NCBI GenBank assembly: GCA_037903475.1
Contig: JBAJFG010000309.1
Location: forward strand, 992,001 to 1,056,000
Length of the DNA: 64,000 nt
DNA from: Ancylostoma caninum
Taxonomy: Eukaryota; Nematoda; Chromadorea; Rhabditida; Ancylostomatidae
Direction: 5' to 3'
Shown one piece after another: positions 50,228 to 61,441 of this stretch. Below the pieces are notes generated by a model, which was not told the DNA's origin, made no database searches, and saw only the letters and a list, made by a program, of their open reading frames with translations. The stretch's first letter is position 1, and every line of letters begins with the position of its first letter. Both the position numbers and the translations under genes were made by a program.

Positions 50228-50738
50228 CTGCATCCTTTGAAGCCCCGCAATAAGTTGATATCTCAAACAAGAAAAATTGTACAGGTGCTGTTTTTAGCTA
50301 CATCTAGGAAAACGCTGTAGCTTGAATTCCGTGACTTGAATATTCTTCTGCAGATGCATTGAATGGTTTACATGGCAATTCATTTTTCTAAATATAGTAA
50401 TTCTCGGCTTAGCACAGTAGTATTATGCTGTGCAGTGCTCCACACCCCATATTTACGCACATCCCGTATTCATACATATTTACGTTACGTTCGCCACAAA
50501 TAATTTTAATCTTCAGGAGCCTTCATTATAAGAAGCGGTTCTCGAACAACTGCCGCCCGAAAGGTCACATTCTCGTGGAACGTCGCCGAACATTCCTATA
50601 AAGTTCTTAATATCAAGCTTTTTCTCTAGTATTAAGTCATTTGCAGCACGTTTCCTTGTCGTTCTCTCACACCAGTCTTAAGAAGGAATTCAAAAAGCTA
50701 GAGCAGCAGGTTGCACTTTCTTATATCGCTAGCATCCA
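50228..50738. repeat. dispersed repeat H, copy 1
   Basis: Shares ordered blocks with 55590-55985: GAAGCCCCG(C/G)AATAAG-like start, CGGCTTAGCACAGTAGTA, CTGTGCAGTGCTCCACAC, GAAGCGGTTCTCGAACAACT, and a CTTTTTCTCTAGT end. Nature unknown. Confidence 0.55.
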
Positions 50739-50789
50739 GTGGCGGACGCAGGAGGTTACTTTACAATACAAATAAAAACCCTTGAAGTA

Positions 50790-51305
50790 TGTGCAAAAGC
50801 TTCACACATGCGAAATATTCCGAAAATTAGCAAAAAAGCAAAACTAACCATTAGCTGAGCCCGAATACAAAATCCTCCCTATAAATTCCTTATATTTTAC
50901 GGGTCTGGCCACCTCTCCAACGTCGGACTTGGAGTCTTCTCGCGATCCTAGCCTTGCTTGCAAATTCTTAATCACCCACCTACATGTAAAGCTAATTTCC
51001 GATGCAATGACACTACCTACTCTTTTTTGTCACATTTCTTACATGACTATGGACCCGTTATGAACAGCCACTCCCAATTCTGCAGTAGAGTATCCTTCAG
51101 ATGGCTCTAGTGCTTGTGAACAATACAGTGTAAGCAATGCCGTGCGAATAATCACCTGAAATGATTCAAGCTTCACGTTACCGAGATAGTCCAATTGATG
51201 AGCTGCAGCTTTCTTATACTGGGAGGGAGTAGAGTTGGTTGACTGGGACAGATTGAGCGCATGGCGCACCCCTACTTTACTGGCATGTACGGTCGCGGCC
51301 AAAAA
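50790..51305. repeat. dispersed repeat G, copy 1
   Basis: Parallel to 52490-52985 over about 500 bp (shared AAGCTTCACACATGCGAAAT-like start, TTTCCGATGCAATGA, GAAATGATTCAAGCTTC, GCGCACCCCTACT). Both copies keep a minus-strand open frame with the common string KLESF(Q/R)VI(I/T)RTALLT; this is more than chance but matches no family I know. Confidence 0.65.
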
Positions 51306-51834
51306 GATATGATTAGTAGCTTGTCGAAGGCGGATCTTTTCATCGTAACTTAACTTGAAATAGAGCTATTTGGCCGAAATTTTAGGAAATGATGAGGGTC
51401 AAAGTACTCTTTCTTTGCACTGCATGACATTGACGCAAACTGCTTTCAAACGTCCCATTCATCCATATTGCGTTCCAGGTCCAAATTCACCACTTTCGTC
51501 AACAGGATGCTTCCTATTTACATCTCCTCATTTCGATTCGCAAAGGAGTTATTCTAAACCGTATCTTGAGTGAGTAATTTGCTGTAATAGTCGTGTCCCG
51601 TAGTTCTTCTCTTTGCACGGAAAAGGGGAACTACCAAAAAGTCCAAAGAAGATGAAATCACTACCTCGTGCATGCGGGAGAGCCAGCAGTGACGTAATTG
51701 CGAGTCCCGAAGCGAACGTGCCTGAGTCCCTAAAAATCGGCCATTTCGCCGCACAGTCTGCGTCTCAAGATTACGGTGTCCATGAGTGCCGCCGCGTATC
51801 TCTAGTTGCTCTACCCCCTTACGGCGCTTTGTTT
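51306..51834. other. gene-free stretch
   Basis: A 151-codon plus-strand frame starts at 51613 but runs into repeat sequence shared with 62.5 kb, so it is not annotated as a gene. Confidence 0.35.
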
Positions 51835-52440
51835 AATAGATTCTCTCAGAAACCGGTAGGCGCGCATCACTCACCTCAGAATGTACAATTAGCCATAGAC
51901 TTTCATTTCTGTCCTCTTAAATGTCATGTGTTACTGTATGTATCTCATATTGCATACGTGGCAGATATCAGAGCGGTAATGTTAACGATAGTCCCCTTCA
52001 TTGTTAATGTGTGCAAAACGTTTCCCAGCTTTGACTTACCGGAGATTCTATCAGTAGCTTGTCTTTAATCTTTCTTACAATGCAAAACTAGTTACCATTT
52101 TCACAAATTTTCAATTTTTCATATCAGTTGCTGAATCGCTAAAATGTGCAGGATCTTTTTTAGGCTCTCATTTGTTACCTTTCGCACACGTCACTCTACA
52201 TGTCGGAACCCATAAAAACGTAAATCCATCTCAGTAGATCCGAATAGAACTATTGCGACAATTCTCATGGAGTACCTCCATTGCGTGGCATTCAGCCTGA
52301 AAAATTGGAACTGTGTTTAAGGTCTGCAGTTTTTAACCTTAGGAAGACTGCTCTGGAATTTCATGATGGCATATCCATGTCGAATTAGTAGGATTTTGAG
52401 AGATGAGTGTTTCGAGATTAACCTAATTGTTACGAGAATA
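51835..52440. repeat. dispersed repeat K, copy 1
   Basis: Collinear with 62485-63400: GAATGTACAATTAGCCATAG, CCCCTTCATTGTTA, CACACGTCACTC, GCGACAATTCTCATGGA, GGATTTTGAGAG. The second copy is interrupted by a family D element. Confidence 0.6.
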
Positions 52441-52489
52441 ACTACTGCCCCTTCGGGACGCTAGAAAGTGGGGCGGGGAAGCCACCTGA

Positions 52490-52985
52490 TGTATGTGGAA
52501 AAGTTTCACACATGCGAAATGCCTAGGAAAATAACAGATAAGCAAAACTAATCATTAACTGAGCTCAAATACAAAATCCTCCTTATGAATTGTGGGTATT
52601 CTACCAGACTGGCCGCCGCGCCAACTTCGGGCTTCCAGTCTTCTCGTGGCCTTCCTAGCTGTGCTTGCAAATTTTTAATTACGCATCGACATATGAAGCT
52701 ACTTTCCGATGCAATGATACTACCTATTTTTTTTTCATATTTCTTACATGCTTATAACCAGCCACTCCTAATTCTGCAGACGAGTGCCTTTCAGACGGCT
52801 TTAGTACCAGTGAACAATTAAATGTAAGCAATGCAGTGCGTGTAATCACCCGAAATGATTCAAGCTTCGCGTCATTGAAATGGTGTAACTGATGAGCTTC
52901 TGCGTGCCTGCATAGGGAGGAAGTGGAGGTGGTCAGCTGAGACACGAATGAGCGCATAGCGCACCCCTACTCCACCGGCAGACTT
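52490..52985. repeat. dispersed repeat G, copy 2
   Basis: Second copy of the block at 50790-51305, same orientation. It joins directly to the minisatellite at 52990. Confidence 0.65.
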
Positions 52986-52989
52986 GCAT

Positions 52990-53597
52990 CTTGGCGTTTA
53001 CCCCACTATTGGGCCATGGCGGACCCAGTCTTAATCCGTGCACCCGTATTCTGGCACTTTCCCCAGCAATGAGCCCCTGCGGACCTAATTTCCATCCGTG
53101 GAACCGTATCCTGGCGCTTTCTCCTCAATTGGGCCGGGACGAACCCAATCTCCGTCCATGGACTGTATCCTGTCGTTTTCCCCACTATTGTTTTCTCCAC
53201 TATTGAGCCACGGTGGACCCGGTCCATCGGAGAACCGATTCCCTGGCATTTACCTCATTACTGGGCACCGGCAGACCCTTTTCCCATCCGTGTACCTGTA
53301 CCCTGCTGTTTTCTTCACTATTGGGCCACGCCGCACCCTGTCTCCAGTGGAGAAACCGTACCCTGCTATTTTCTCCACTGTTGGACCAGGACAGATCTAT
53401 CCGCCATCCTTAGACCTGAATCCTAGCGTTTTCTCCACTACTGGGCCCCTGCGGATCCAATCTCCATCGATGGACCCGTATCCTAGCGTTCTTCACACCT
53501 GAGCAACAATGGGCCCCTCCTCTATCCGCGAACCCGTATCCTGGAGTTCCCTTAACTTTTGAGCCACAGCAGATCCACCCCCCATCGATGGACCCGT
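52990..53597. repeat. minisatellite, about ten diverged 60-bp units
   Basis: Units of about 58-62 bp follow the pattern CGTATCCTGGCGTTTTC, CCACTATTGGGCCACG, GCGGACCCAATCTCCATCC, with one unit expanded near 53180. Because the period is close to a multiple of three, frames stay open for long stretches (134 codons from 53098) and encode a Pro/Ser-rich periodic peptide. No start context, signal or splice site supports translation. Confidence 0.85.
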
Positions 53598-53765
53598 TTC
53601 TACAAATCTCAAGAGTTATGGGAGAAGAGTAATGGAAGAAAGTCAGGAATTATTTAGAAAATTGGATCAGTTGCCTAACTGGTTCTACAAATAGTCACAA
53701 CAGCTTATAACGACGCGTTCCTCGTCCGTTCATCCTGTGTATTCGACTGTACTGCCCTTCTTCTG

Positions 53766-54000
53766 ATAACTGTGCAGGACGAACGCAAACCAAACGGCGT
53801 AACGGTTCGGGTAGAAAGCCTAGCAGCAGCGGTTGCCAGTTGCTGCCATCCTCCCCTCGATTGCTGCTCAATCTGTCGGCAGCAATTGCTGAGGGACGGC
53901 AGCAATCAAGGGGAGGATGGCAGCAACTGGCAACCTTTGCTCCTAGGGTTTCTACCCGAATCATTACGTCGTTTGGGCTGCGCTCGTGCTGCACGGTTAT
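53766..54000. mobile_element. foldback MITE, family A, copy 3
   Basis: Ends ATAACTGTGCAGGACGAACGC and ATAACCGTGCAGCACGAGCG (right end reversed). The arms contain CCAGTTGCTGCCATCCTCCC and its complement. This is the best-preserved copy of the family in the window. Confidence 0.8.
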
Positions 54001-54389
54001 CAGAGTTAGAACAGATCGTCCAGTGTTTCAAAACTGAGTGGAGACAATAGCAAAGCTCTAGCAGAGGCACTACTCCGCTCATTACATTGCTGTTATGCAA
54101 TATCAAATCGTTGAAAACACTGTCTTGCTCAGAGGACTCGAGACCGCCAGCCGCTGGTCCCACAGCAAAATCCTGAGTGCAACCGACTTCCACTACGTCC
54201 TTGCACATATGACGAAACATCGGCCGAATGTCCCGTTAGCTTCGCATTCCTGCGAGCACTGTTTCTAACTGAGACCCATAATGAAAGCATGCGATCACGT
54301 GCTGGTCCCTCACCGCCTGCGCTCTAAAAAGTTTTGTTGCACTACCATGATTTATACAGGAGGATCTTAGGCAGAAAACACGCTAATTT
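54001..54389. other. gene-free stretch
   Basis: Nothing recognised. Confidence 0.35.
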
Positions 54390-55500
54390 CTCGCCGCAGC
54401 TATGGTATCTACATCTTTCTAGGACTGGCGCCTTAGTCCTTCTCATTGTAGTCAAGCCTGAGTCAAAAAAAAACTGTTGGAAACTGTTCATGGGAAATGG
54501 TGTATGTATGCGATATTACAAGGTGCGCACAAATTATTGGCGCGTGGTTTTGTAAGCCCCAATCAGCGGTGATAGAGCCGATTCAAGGACCATACTGTGG
54601 GTATGTTTGTTGGAGCAACTCCTACCGTAGCCGGCAGGAAGATTGCCAAGTGACCTCGTTGCTGGTCTGTAAAGATTTAGGGAAGCATCTAGCTCAGATC
54701 GCACTTATTATTTCAGAAAAATTTTTTCGAGATCCCTCAGAAACGGATTTCAATCAGTCTGTTTCTATCTATTTACTAGTACAGACTTTACTCACGAACA
54801 TATTTAAAGTGGAGCTCATAGGAATGCAAATGAAGTGAGTGACATAGACAATCTCTACGAGCCATTCGCAATATTTGCTATTACTTCTGATTATCAGTTC
54901 TGAGTCCGCAAAAAAATCAAAAATAGCCTGTTAGATAGAAAGCCTGTTTTGACCACGGTAATCGTTTTGTGGTCCGATCTACGACGAGCGCGTAGTAGCT
55001 GAGACTAAGACGTGACATATCCTGCATGGATGGTTGGAGTCTCCTGAAGCCTACCACAGAAACTTAGGAGGAAGGGAGCTATAACCGACCCCATGTCACC
55101 AGCGATTTGACCAGGTGATTTCCTGAAGCTTGTGTAGGCACAAGAAGAGGTCAACTGGGAACCCTGCTGGTAGAGATGGCTCAGTTAAGGAGAATTACAA
55201 CATGACTTGTGAATTCGCTCAATCCTATCTGATTGGGGCTCACAAAACCACGCACTAATAGTTCGTGTGCATCCTGTATAATGCAGCTGAGAACTGTGGA
55301 ACTATATACGTAAATTTGTGGCCACTCTACCGGGGAACCCGTCAAAATTTTAAGGACAGATGTTTCGGAAAATTCATTGAAGACTGCGAGGTTAATGGAC
55401 CATTGTTAACAGAGCATACAAAGAGCCCTTTCACACATTCTTATCCGCAAGTTTTCGTAAGTGGTTATTGTGTGAACTTCAGTAAGAACAAGTATGCAAA
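54390..55500. repeat. dispersed repeat L, copy 1, split by an insertion
   Basis: 54390-54518 and 55277-55500 together match the uninterrupted stretch 63430-63720. The left half encodes YLHLSRTGALV...WKLFMGNGVCM against YLHLSRIDALV...WKLFMGNDKCM in the other copy, both open. The break is exactly the mariner-like element. Confidence 0.65.
54519..55276. mobile_element. mariner-like MITE with 46-bp inverted repeats
   Basis: A 758-bp element bounded by TA on both sides. The left end is CAAGGTGCGCACAAATTATT; the right end reversed is CAGGATGCACACGAACTATT. Similarity of the two ends continues for about 46 bp to GCCCCAATCAG. The repeat copy at 63544-63560 preserves the unoccupied site, confirming both boundaries. 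No transposase frame is visible. Confidence 0.85.
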
Positions 55501-55589
55501 AATCACTCTTGTCTGAAGAGATACGCGCGAGGACTCTTCTCCAAGCAAATTTTTATCGGTTCAAAGACCCAATTGGGTAGGTGATCTCA

Positions 55590-55985
55590 AAGCCCCGGAA
55601 TGAGTTGAGATCTCGAATACGGAAATTTCCATAGCTGTTCGGCTCAGTACAGTAGTACTACCCTGTACAGTGCTACACACTTCGTATTCGCTCCCACCCC
55701 ATGATCACCCATGTTTACGTCAAAGGATGATTCTATCCCTTGAAAGGCCTTATGGTAAGTGTCCGCTGAAGAAGCGCTTCCTCAATAATTGCCACGCAAT
55801 CGTCACATTCTTGATTTGTTTCATTGAAAAGTCGCTAAGTATCCCCATAAAGTCCCCTAATATCATGCTTTTTCTCTAGTTGTTGTTCGGTTGCAGCATT
55901 TGTCGTTGTAGCACATCAATCTCTCGAATTCAGGAAGCTAGGGTACTGTTATTGTATTGTACTTCACATCCTAACATCACCACCA
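55590..55985. repeat. dispersed repeat H, copy 2
   Basis: Matches 50228-50738 in order and orientation (AAGCCCCGGAATGAGTTGA, CTGTACAGTGCTACACAC, AAGAAGCGCTTCCTCAATAA, CATGCTTTTTCTCTAGTTG). Confidence 0.55.
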
Positions 55986-56838
55986 GCTACTTGCAGGAAA
56001 TAGTGATGTGTCGGTAATATACATTGATTTAAAGGTCGTATTTCCCCGCTTTTTTCTGCTGTTATTACTCTTAACCGTGCTATTGAAATGTTGTTGTGTT
56101 GAAGGTCACGAGTGTTACGGTCTCACTACCTCCAGAGACATCAGCTTTTCTCGTACGCCATATCCATATCACTACCACCCATCCCTCACCTAGTGCGTCT
56201 AATAGCAACCGAATCCTGAGCACGGCATGATCCGGAAAACCAGTAGAGGTCGTAACCTTCGAAGTTCTCGACGCTTCTGTTTTTCAGCCGTTTACGGACA
56301 TCTGATACCCAAACTCACTCCTGGCCAATCGCGGCGGGCGCGAAGAGTGGTCCTTCTTAGGATTCTATTCATGCAATAACATTGCAAGACAATCTATTTG
56401 CTCAAATGAACGGTTCATGTCTTGAAAGAGTCTCAAAAGAGCTCCTGGATATTCTGAAAGTTTGAAGGATTTTTAATCCTATGCAGAATATCTTGCTGAA
56501 GGACCACTAGGCATAAGCGATGCAGAAGCTCAGCAGCAGAGAGTCCACAGGCGATCTCAACCAGAACTCTTTCTGCTGCAGCTGTTCTGGTTCGGTCGAC
56601 CCTGATGGTCCTAGTGGAAGTTTCCCGCTTGTCCGAATGGACTTCTGTGATCAAGTGTTTTCTAATCGTCAATTATTAGTATTGGATGCTTCTTTCACGA
56701 GGCGAGCCCCGCCTCGCAGCAAGTTGGGTATTAGATGTCTCGCAACCTTTTTCAGCTTGGTAGGTAAAGGTTTTAAACGTATTGTTCGAATACTGGGTTA
56801 TGACGCGCCTACGACTCAGTACAACAGCGCATGGAATC
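55986..56838. other. gene-free stretch before DUF19 copy 2
   Basis: A 61-codon frame at 56008 has a hydrophobic run (FFLLLLLLTVLL), and another frame at 56520 is open for 109 codons. Neither joins in phase to the gene that follows, whose own signal exon was found at 56839. Confidence 0.4.
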
Positions 56839-57832
56839 ATGAAAGGTAAATGATTGAAGTGATGTATCTATTTAATTTCCTGAAATGACTGTTTGTGCTA
56901 ATTATTGCTTACCAATACTTTCATAGCATTAGCGATTTGTTCCATCTTTCTGTTCCGGTCAACTTCAGGTTCAGGTTCATGCACGCTGGAAGTAATGAAT
57001 GTAAGTGGATTCGCAATATATGAAACATTAGTTCCAAAACAAGATAAAAATACCCTAAAGTTTTAAGCAAGTATGTCTTGAAGACTTTTTCGGTGAATAT
57101 GAAAACAGTGGAATACCGCCAACGAACCACACAAAGCATTCCTTCACTCTTTTTGTTTACAATGTGATTCATCTCTGCAGGTTTCTTCAGTTTCACTTTA
57201 TTGGAACAGTTGCTCTTATGAAAAAACCAATTTTTCTTTTTTAGTAACCTCGCCCAGCTGCAAATCTATCTCGACAACTTCTTCCACCTTTGTGGGGACG
57301 ACGACACAAAAGAGGCATTCATAACAAACGCAACAGCAATGTTAGAGTATACAAAAGAAATAGCACTGGCAAAATTCTTCTGCGAAGCTCCAATTCGTTG
57401 TATGTGAAGAAGAGTTGGTTGCTAAATAACGACCTAGATTATTTCAGACAAGGATAATGACATCTTGAACTGCCTTTACAATGTTGTAGTGTCTGGAATA
57501 TCCGAAGAATTCAACAAGTGCTCCACACACCTAAATGGGACTTGCGGGTTAGTTGAATTCTAGGTGTTAATAACGTCTAAATGACTTCTGCTTTCAGGTC
57601 AGTCGCTTCCAAAACCATTTGTGAGAGAGAGGCAGTGTCAAAAGTCTGCACACATCCTCTCAGTGCCGCCGCTTACTGCTCGTATGATGCTTTTCACCTC
57701 AGAGTAAATGGTTTGAAAGAATGTGCTGACAGGCCTTGTTCCTCTTCCACAACACTTTATTCAACGCTTCTTTTGTCATGGTTGTATTTTTTATTGATCG
57801 CCAGACAAGCTGCAGCAGAAGTATGGATCTAG
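56839..57832 (+). CDS. secreted T20D4.11-like (DUF19) protein, copy 2
   Basis: A 227-aa paralogue of the gene at 43907-46221, 11 kb away on the same strand. Six exons: 56839-56845, 56927-57000, 57068-57180, 57245-57399, 57448-57547, 57598-57832; phases agree. The first exon is only 7 nt (Met-Lys plus one base); the spliced N-terminus MKALAICSIFLFRSTSGSGS is a clear signal peptide. Landmarks: SCTLEVMN (compare DCSTEMLN), VIHLCSNLAQLQ, ILNC, FNKCSTHLNGTC, KTICEREAVSKVC and LKECADRPC. It has 13 Cys against 14: the Cys in LRKCLGG is Tyr here (LQIYLDN). The C-terminus is strongly hydrophobic (TLLLSWLYFLLIA) after SSSTT, fitting a GPI or membrane anchor, but continues with AEVWI. Function unknown. 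Confidence 0.88.
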
Positions 57833-58199
57833 TTTGACTGTTGGAACCACTCAACTACCTCTCCACGCGTTGCTCGTTTCCCTTTCTTCTTTCACAATCT
57901 ACCTCCATTCTAAAGGGTAGCGTTGTGCTCCAGCGATATGTGTGCGCCATATCTGAAATAATCATCGAGCAAGAAGGGTTGATCAATTATTAAATTTTTG
58001 TGGTTCGGCGAATAAGCGTAGTGAAACAGTTATTTTTAGAAATGACCATGTAATCATCATACGCTACATAAGGGAGTCGCTTACCTCAATCACGTACTAC
58101 CACCGCACCTTATTCTCGAGTTTTGAATGAAACAAGGTTGTATAGGATTTTTTGTCACGCTTCGTTGTTGGCTACCTGTTGTCTGCGTATTGTGTGATA

Positions 58200-58205
58200 A
58201 ATAAA
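58200..58205 (+). terminator. candidate poly(A) signal of DUF19 copy 2
   Basis: AATAAA within GATAAATAAAT, about 370 bp after the stop codon. Confidence 0.4.
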
Positions 58206-58917
58206 TTTGTGGAGAATCAATATCGACATTCTGAGTGTACTCGTTTTATATCTGTGGTGCGAATTGCACCTGTATCTAGCAGACAGAAAATGAACTCAGA
58301 AGACTCCGAGTTCTTCTAGTTTTAGCCACAACAGCTTTTTTCTTCAAAGTCAATCACCGCCACTTTTGAAGACGTCATGCGAAGGTTAGAATATGATAAC
58401 TAGGGAGTGTAAGTCGATTGTCGGCTACTGCACTATTTCCACTTCGCTGACAACATCATCCTTGACAACAAGCAACAGTAATACATAGCTTATGCTGGCC
58501 GACTTCGATAAAATGCTGATCGTACGGATTTGGATTCATGATACAAAATTTAATGGATTATTATGATTATTCATGGTATTAATTTAATATCTATAACATA
58601 ACTGAGCATAGATCATATAACATAGATCAGCGCAGAAGTGGGGGGGGGGAGTGGATAGTAGATGGTTCGGACTATCGCAGCGACGAAGAGCCAAACGATG
58701 TTAAGCAGTGAACTACCAACAGCTGCCCCAGAACTTTCGCGAGCACCTATTACTTCTATATAAAAATATAATAATTCCTTTAAGCCCCTGAAAAAGTCAG
58801 ATAATTGCTCCCAGTGATTTTTGCCTTTGGGCGTATCTCATTCTTTTAATAAAGTAGCGATTGCCATTTTGGGGCTCGAATGCGTCATAGGATGAGGTGT
58901 AAAGTCAATTTTTTAAT
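58206..58917. other. gene-free stretch
   Basis: Nothing recognised apart from a G-run at about 58640. Confidence 0.4.
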
Positions 58918-59161
58918 TGTGGGGGGAGGTGTTGGAGAAAAGGTGGAGTCTCCGCCGCTTTTGGGACCCAGAAGGAAAATAAAATTAATATAAATCTTAA
59001 CTGTAACAATACATAATTATTAAAAAATTATTTCAGAAATAATACAAAAATAGACAATTGAAAACGAATTAATACAAGATTTTTGTTTGTATTATAAAGC
59101 ATTTTCAGAAATTTGGCAACCCATTCTTGAGGGGGGGGGGTGCCCTCTGCGTTCGCCACTG
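58918..59161. mobile_element. decayed hAT-type MITE related to 46684-46944
   Basis: Shares GTGGAGTCTCCGCCG, GGGACCCAGAAGGAAAATAA, TACAAGATTTTTGTTTGTAT and a G-run before CGCCACTG at the right end. The left terminus is lost. Confidence 0.7.
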
Positions 59162-59754
59162 CGGCCAACGCATTGTGAGCTCAACAAACGCAACGCTTAG
59201 GAAATTTTAACTTGTAAGGTAGTTGAGGTAAACAACATACTAATGAGAAGCTGGCGAGCGTCCCTGAAGACAGTAACGATTAAGGACACTATTGTTGGTA
59301 TGATCGCTCTAACATCTTCCAAGAATATGTACAACGTGCTTGCAGTAATACATGTAATTATCTAGGGAGGTTATTTTGGAGAGCAGAAGTTAAAGTCTAC
59401 AGCAAATTGTATAGCTGGGTAGCTTAGAGATGGGTGTAGCACACTAGGCGAAATGTAATAGCGGTGAGCGACCACCGTAAGCTCCGCCTATCAGCTATGG
59501 GGATCTGAACTGTTGTAGGACCTGTGGTCTCCTCGGATGTCAGTACCAGCAGAGGGAGTCCGTATTAGTTCGTCCACCTGGTATACTATAGCATGGGGTT
59601 TGAAATGCCTAACCAGAGACGGACACGGACTTGGATATAATGAAGGTTTTAAGATGTGTGATTGAAAGAATTATTCGGAGCTTCTTGTGAGAAATTGCAT
59701 GGGTAGTTTGATCGAGGTCTTTCTTGTCGTCGCCAAATAAATGAAATCGTACCT

Positions 59755-59960
59755 ACATATAGTCTGTTCATTTGAAACGTGCAGTCCACGTACCGGTCAG
59801 CGCAGCGTCTATGTTGTCATTCGAGCGAGGTGATACGCCTACCACATTCATTTCCATTGATCCCAGTAGCTTATTAGCCTATCACCTCTCTCCAATGCCA
59901 ACATAGCCGCTGCGCTGACCGGTATGTGGAGTGTACGTTTCAAATGAACAGACTATATGT
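59755..59960. mobile_element. foldback MITE nested in the 2.3-kb element
   Basis: Near-perfect inverted arms: ACATATAGTCTGTTCATTTG at the left end and its complement at the right, then ACCGGTCAGCGCAGCG against CGCTGCGCTGACCGGT. Non-coding. Confidence 0.8.
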
Positions 59961-59983
59961 TATACAGTCCTGTAGATCAGGAG

Positions 59984-60183
59984 GGAAGGATCTCCGCGAC
60001 GCTCAGAATCCTCCACGTCGTTCCACGTCGTTATCTCCAGCAAGCAGATCATGGGTCGACATGTTAGAGATGACTGAAGACAACGTTCGACTGTGATACG
60101 CAGTCATGTCTAACATGTTAATCAATGGTCTTCTTGTTAAAGATAATGACGTGGGGGAGCACAAGCGTCGCGGAGATCCTTCT
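59984..60183. mobile_element. second foldback MITE
   Basis: AAGGATCTCCGCGACGCT and its complement are the outer arms. CATGTTAGAGATGACTG and CAGTCATGTCTAACATG are the inner arms around a loop of about 24 nt. Arms are imperfect in between. Confidence 0.75.
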
Positions 60184-61441
60184 GTCTCAATCTACAGCAC
60201 TATATATCCGAGTAGGCCTGGAACGAGCGTTCTGGGTATCTTTAGTTCCTTAAAATATCTAGACCAATTAATAAATAGTTTGATTGTGTGAATACCACCA
60301 TCTTGGAAACATTTTGGAATCACACGCCGAATCTCGATGTGTGCAACACTACCATACTGCACACTCGAAATCTGTTCTGCTGCTGAAATTTGTACCCTTT
60401 GCAAATGTGGTGCTCGGGAACAAAAAAAAAGAGATTAATTTCTCCCCAACATTAAGTCCTTATTATTCCAGTAGCTGCTGTTTCTAGCGTATGATTGCGT
60501 CTAGATGACCTCTGCCACGTGAGAGGTGGGAAATTTGTCCTGAGGAATTCGAGGGATTAACACGACGTGTCTCCAGGTGTTGCCATCGTGTAAGATCACT
60601 GAGCAAGATGGTGTTACCACTGCACCCCAGTTTTTTCCACTGAATTTAAGCTGAGATTCAAGCCAAACAAAGAAAATAAATGCATAGGTGAAATTCTCCA
60701 AAATAACTGTTTCAAAAAATCTTCCTCTGAAACTACCAGATCAAACATTCAACAGAGGGCGGTACGTATTAGAACTAACTGAAGTTAGAGAGCCTGTGAT
60801 CTTGATCATTATTAGATTCCTACAGAACCCTTTGATCCAATGAATCTCGAATGCTAATTTTGACGATATTGAACACGCGGACCTATGTAGGCGTTGAAGT
60901 TTGACAAAAGTTAACCTCCGTCACCTGTAGAAAGCATCATTTACAAGGCTGCAAATATTCTTTAAACGTCTAACGCGAAGCGTGGTAAAATTGTGCTACT
61001 GTCTTCTGTCGTTTGAATTTGTATAACACGTAAACAAAGGCTGAACAAATTTGGTTCTTCGTCTTCTAAATCTCATCTGAAAGCGAAAATCGAGAATCAG
61101 CGAGTCACATATTTGCAGCTGCCCATGAATTCCCCTCTTTCAAATAATTTTGAGAACTTCAAAGTGTTAACTAGCAAATTTATTAAGATGAAGGAAGTGA
61201 ATGTACATCTTTTCGTTTGGATGTATTTTGCACATTTTCTGCACTTCTTTTGCTAAAACTGTCTTGCATTAGACATATAGCCACACCGTGATAAAATTTT
61301 TGAAGCGCATCGTTTGGATTTAAGTAGTCTCTGATAGAGACCATTTTTTATATTCTTACGGAACGCTTTTGTTCTTCACATCTTAAATGCCTAATTTCGC
61401 CGTAGTGAATACGTCGAGGTATGACATGGATGTTGTAATGA
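60184..61441. other. gene-free interior of the 2.3-kb element
   Basis: No coding frame with recognisable motifs on either strand. Confidence 0.4.

Noticed and set aside
53098..53502. 134-codon frame as a protein-coding gene
   Set aside because: It is a by-product of a 60-bp tandem repeat; no signal, start context or splice sites.
56008..56193. frame with a leucine-rich hydrophobic start
   Set aside because: Could be a signal peptide, but it does not splice in phase to any DUF19 exon and no other exon follows.
56520..56849. 109-codon frame just before DUF19 copy 2
   Set aside because: It looked like a first DUF19 exon, but true exons 1 to 3 were found at 56839-57180 matching the paralogue in phase and length.
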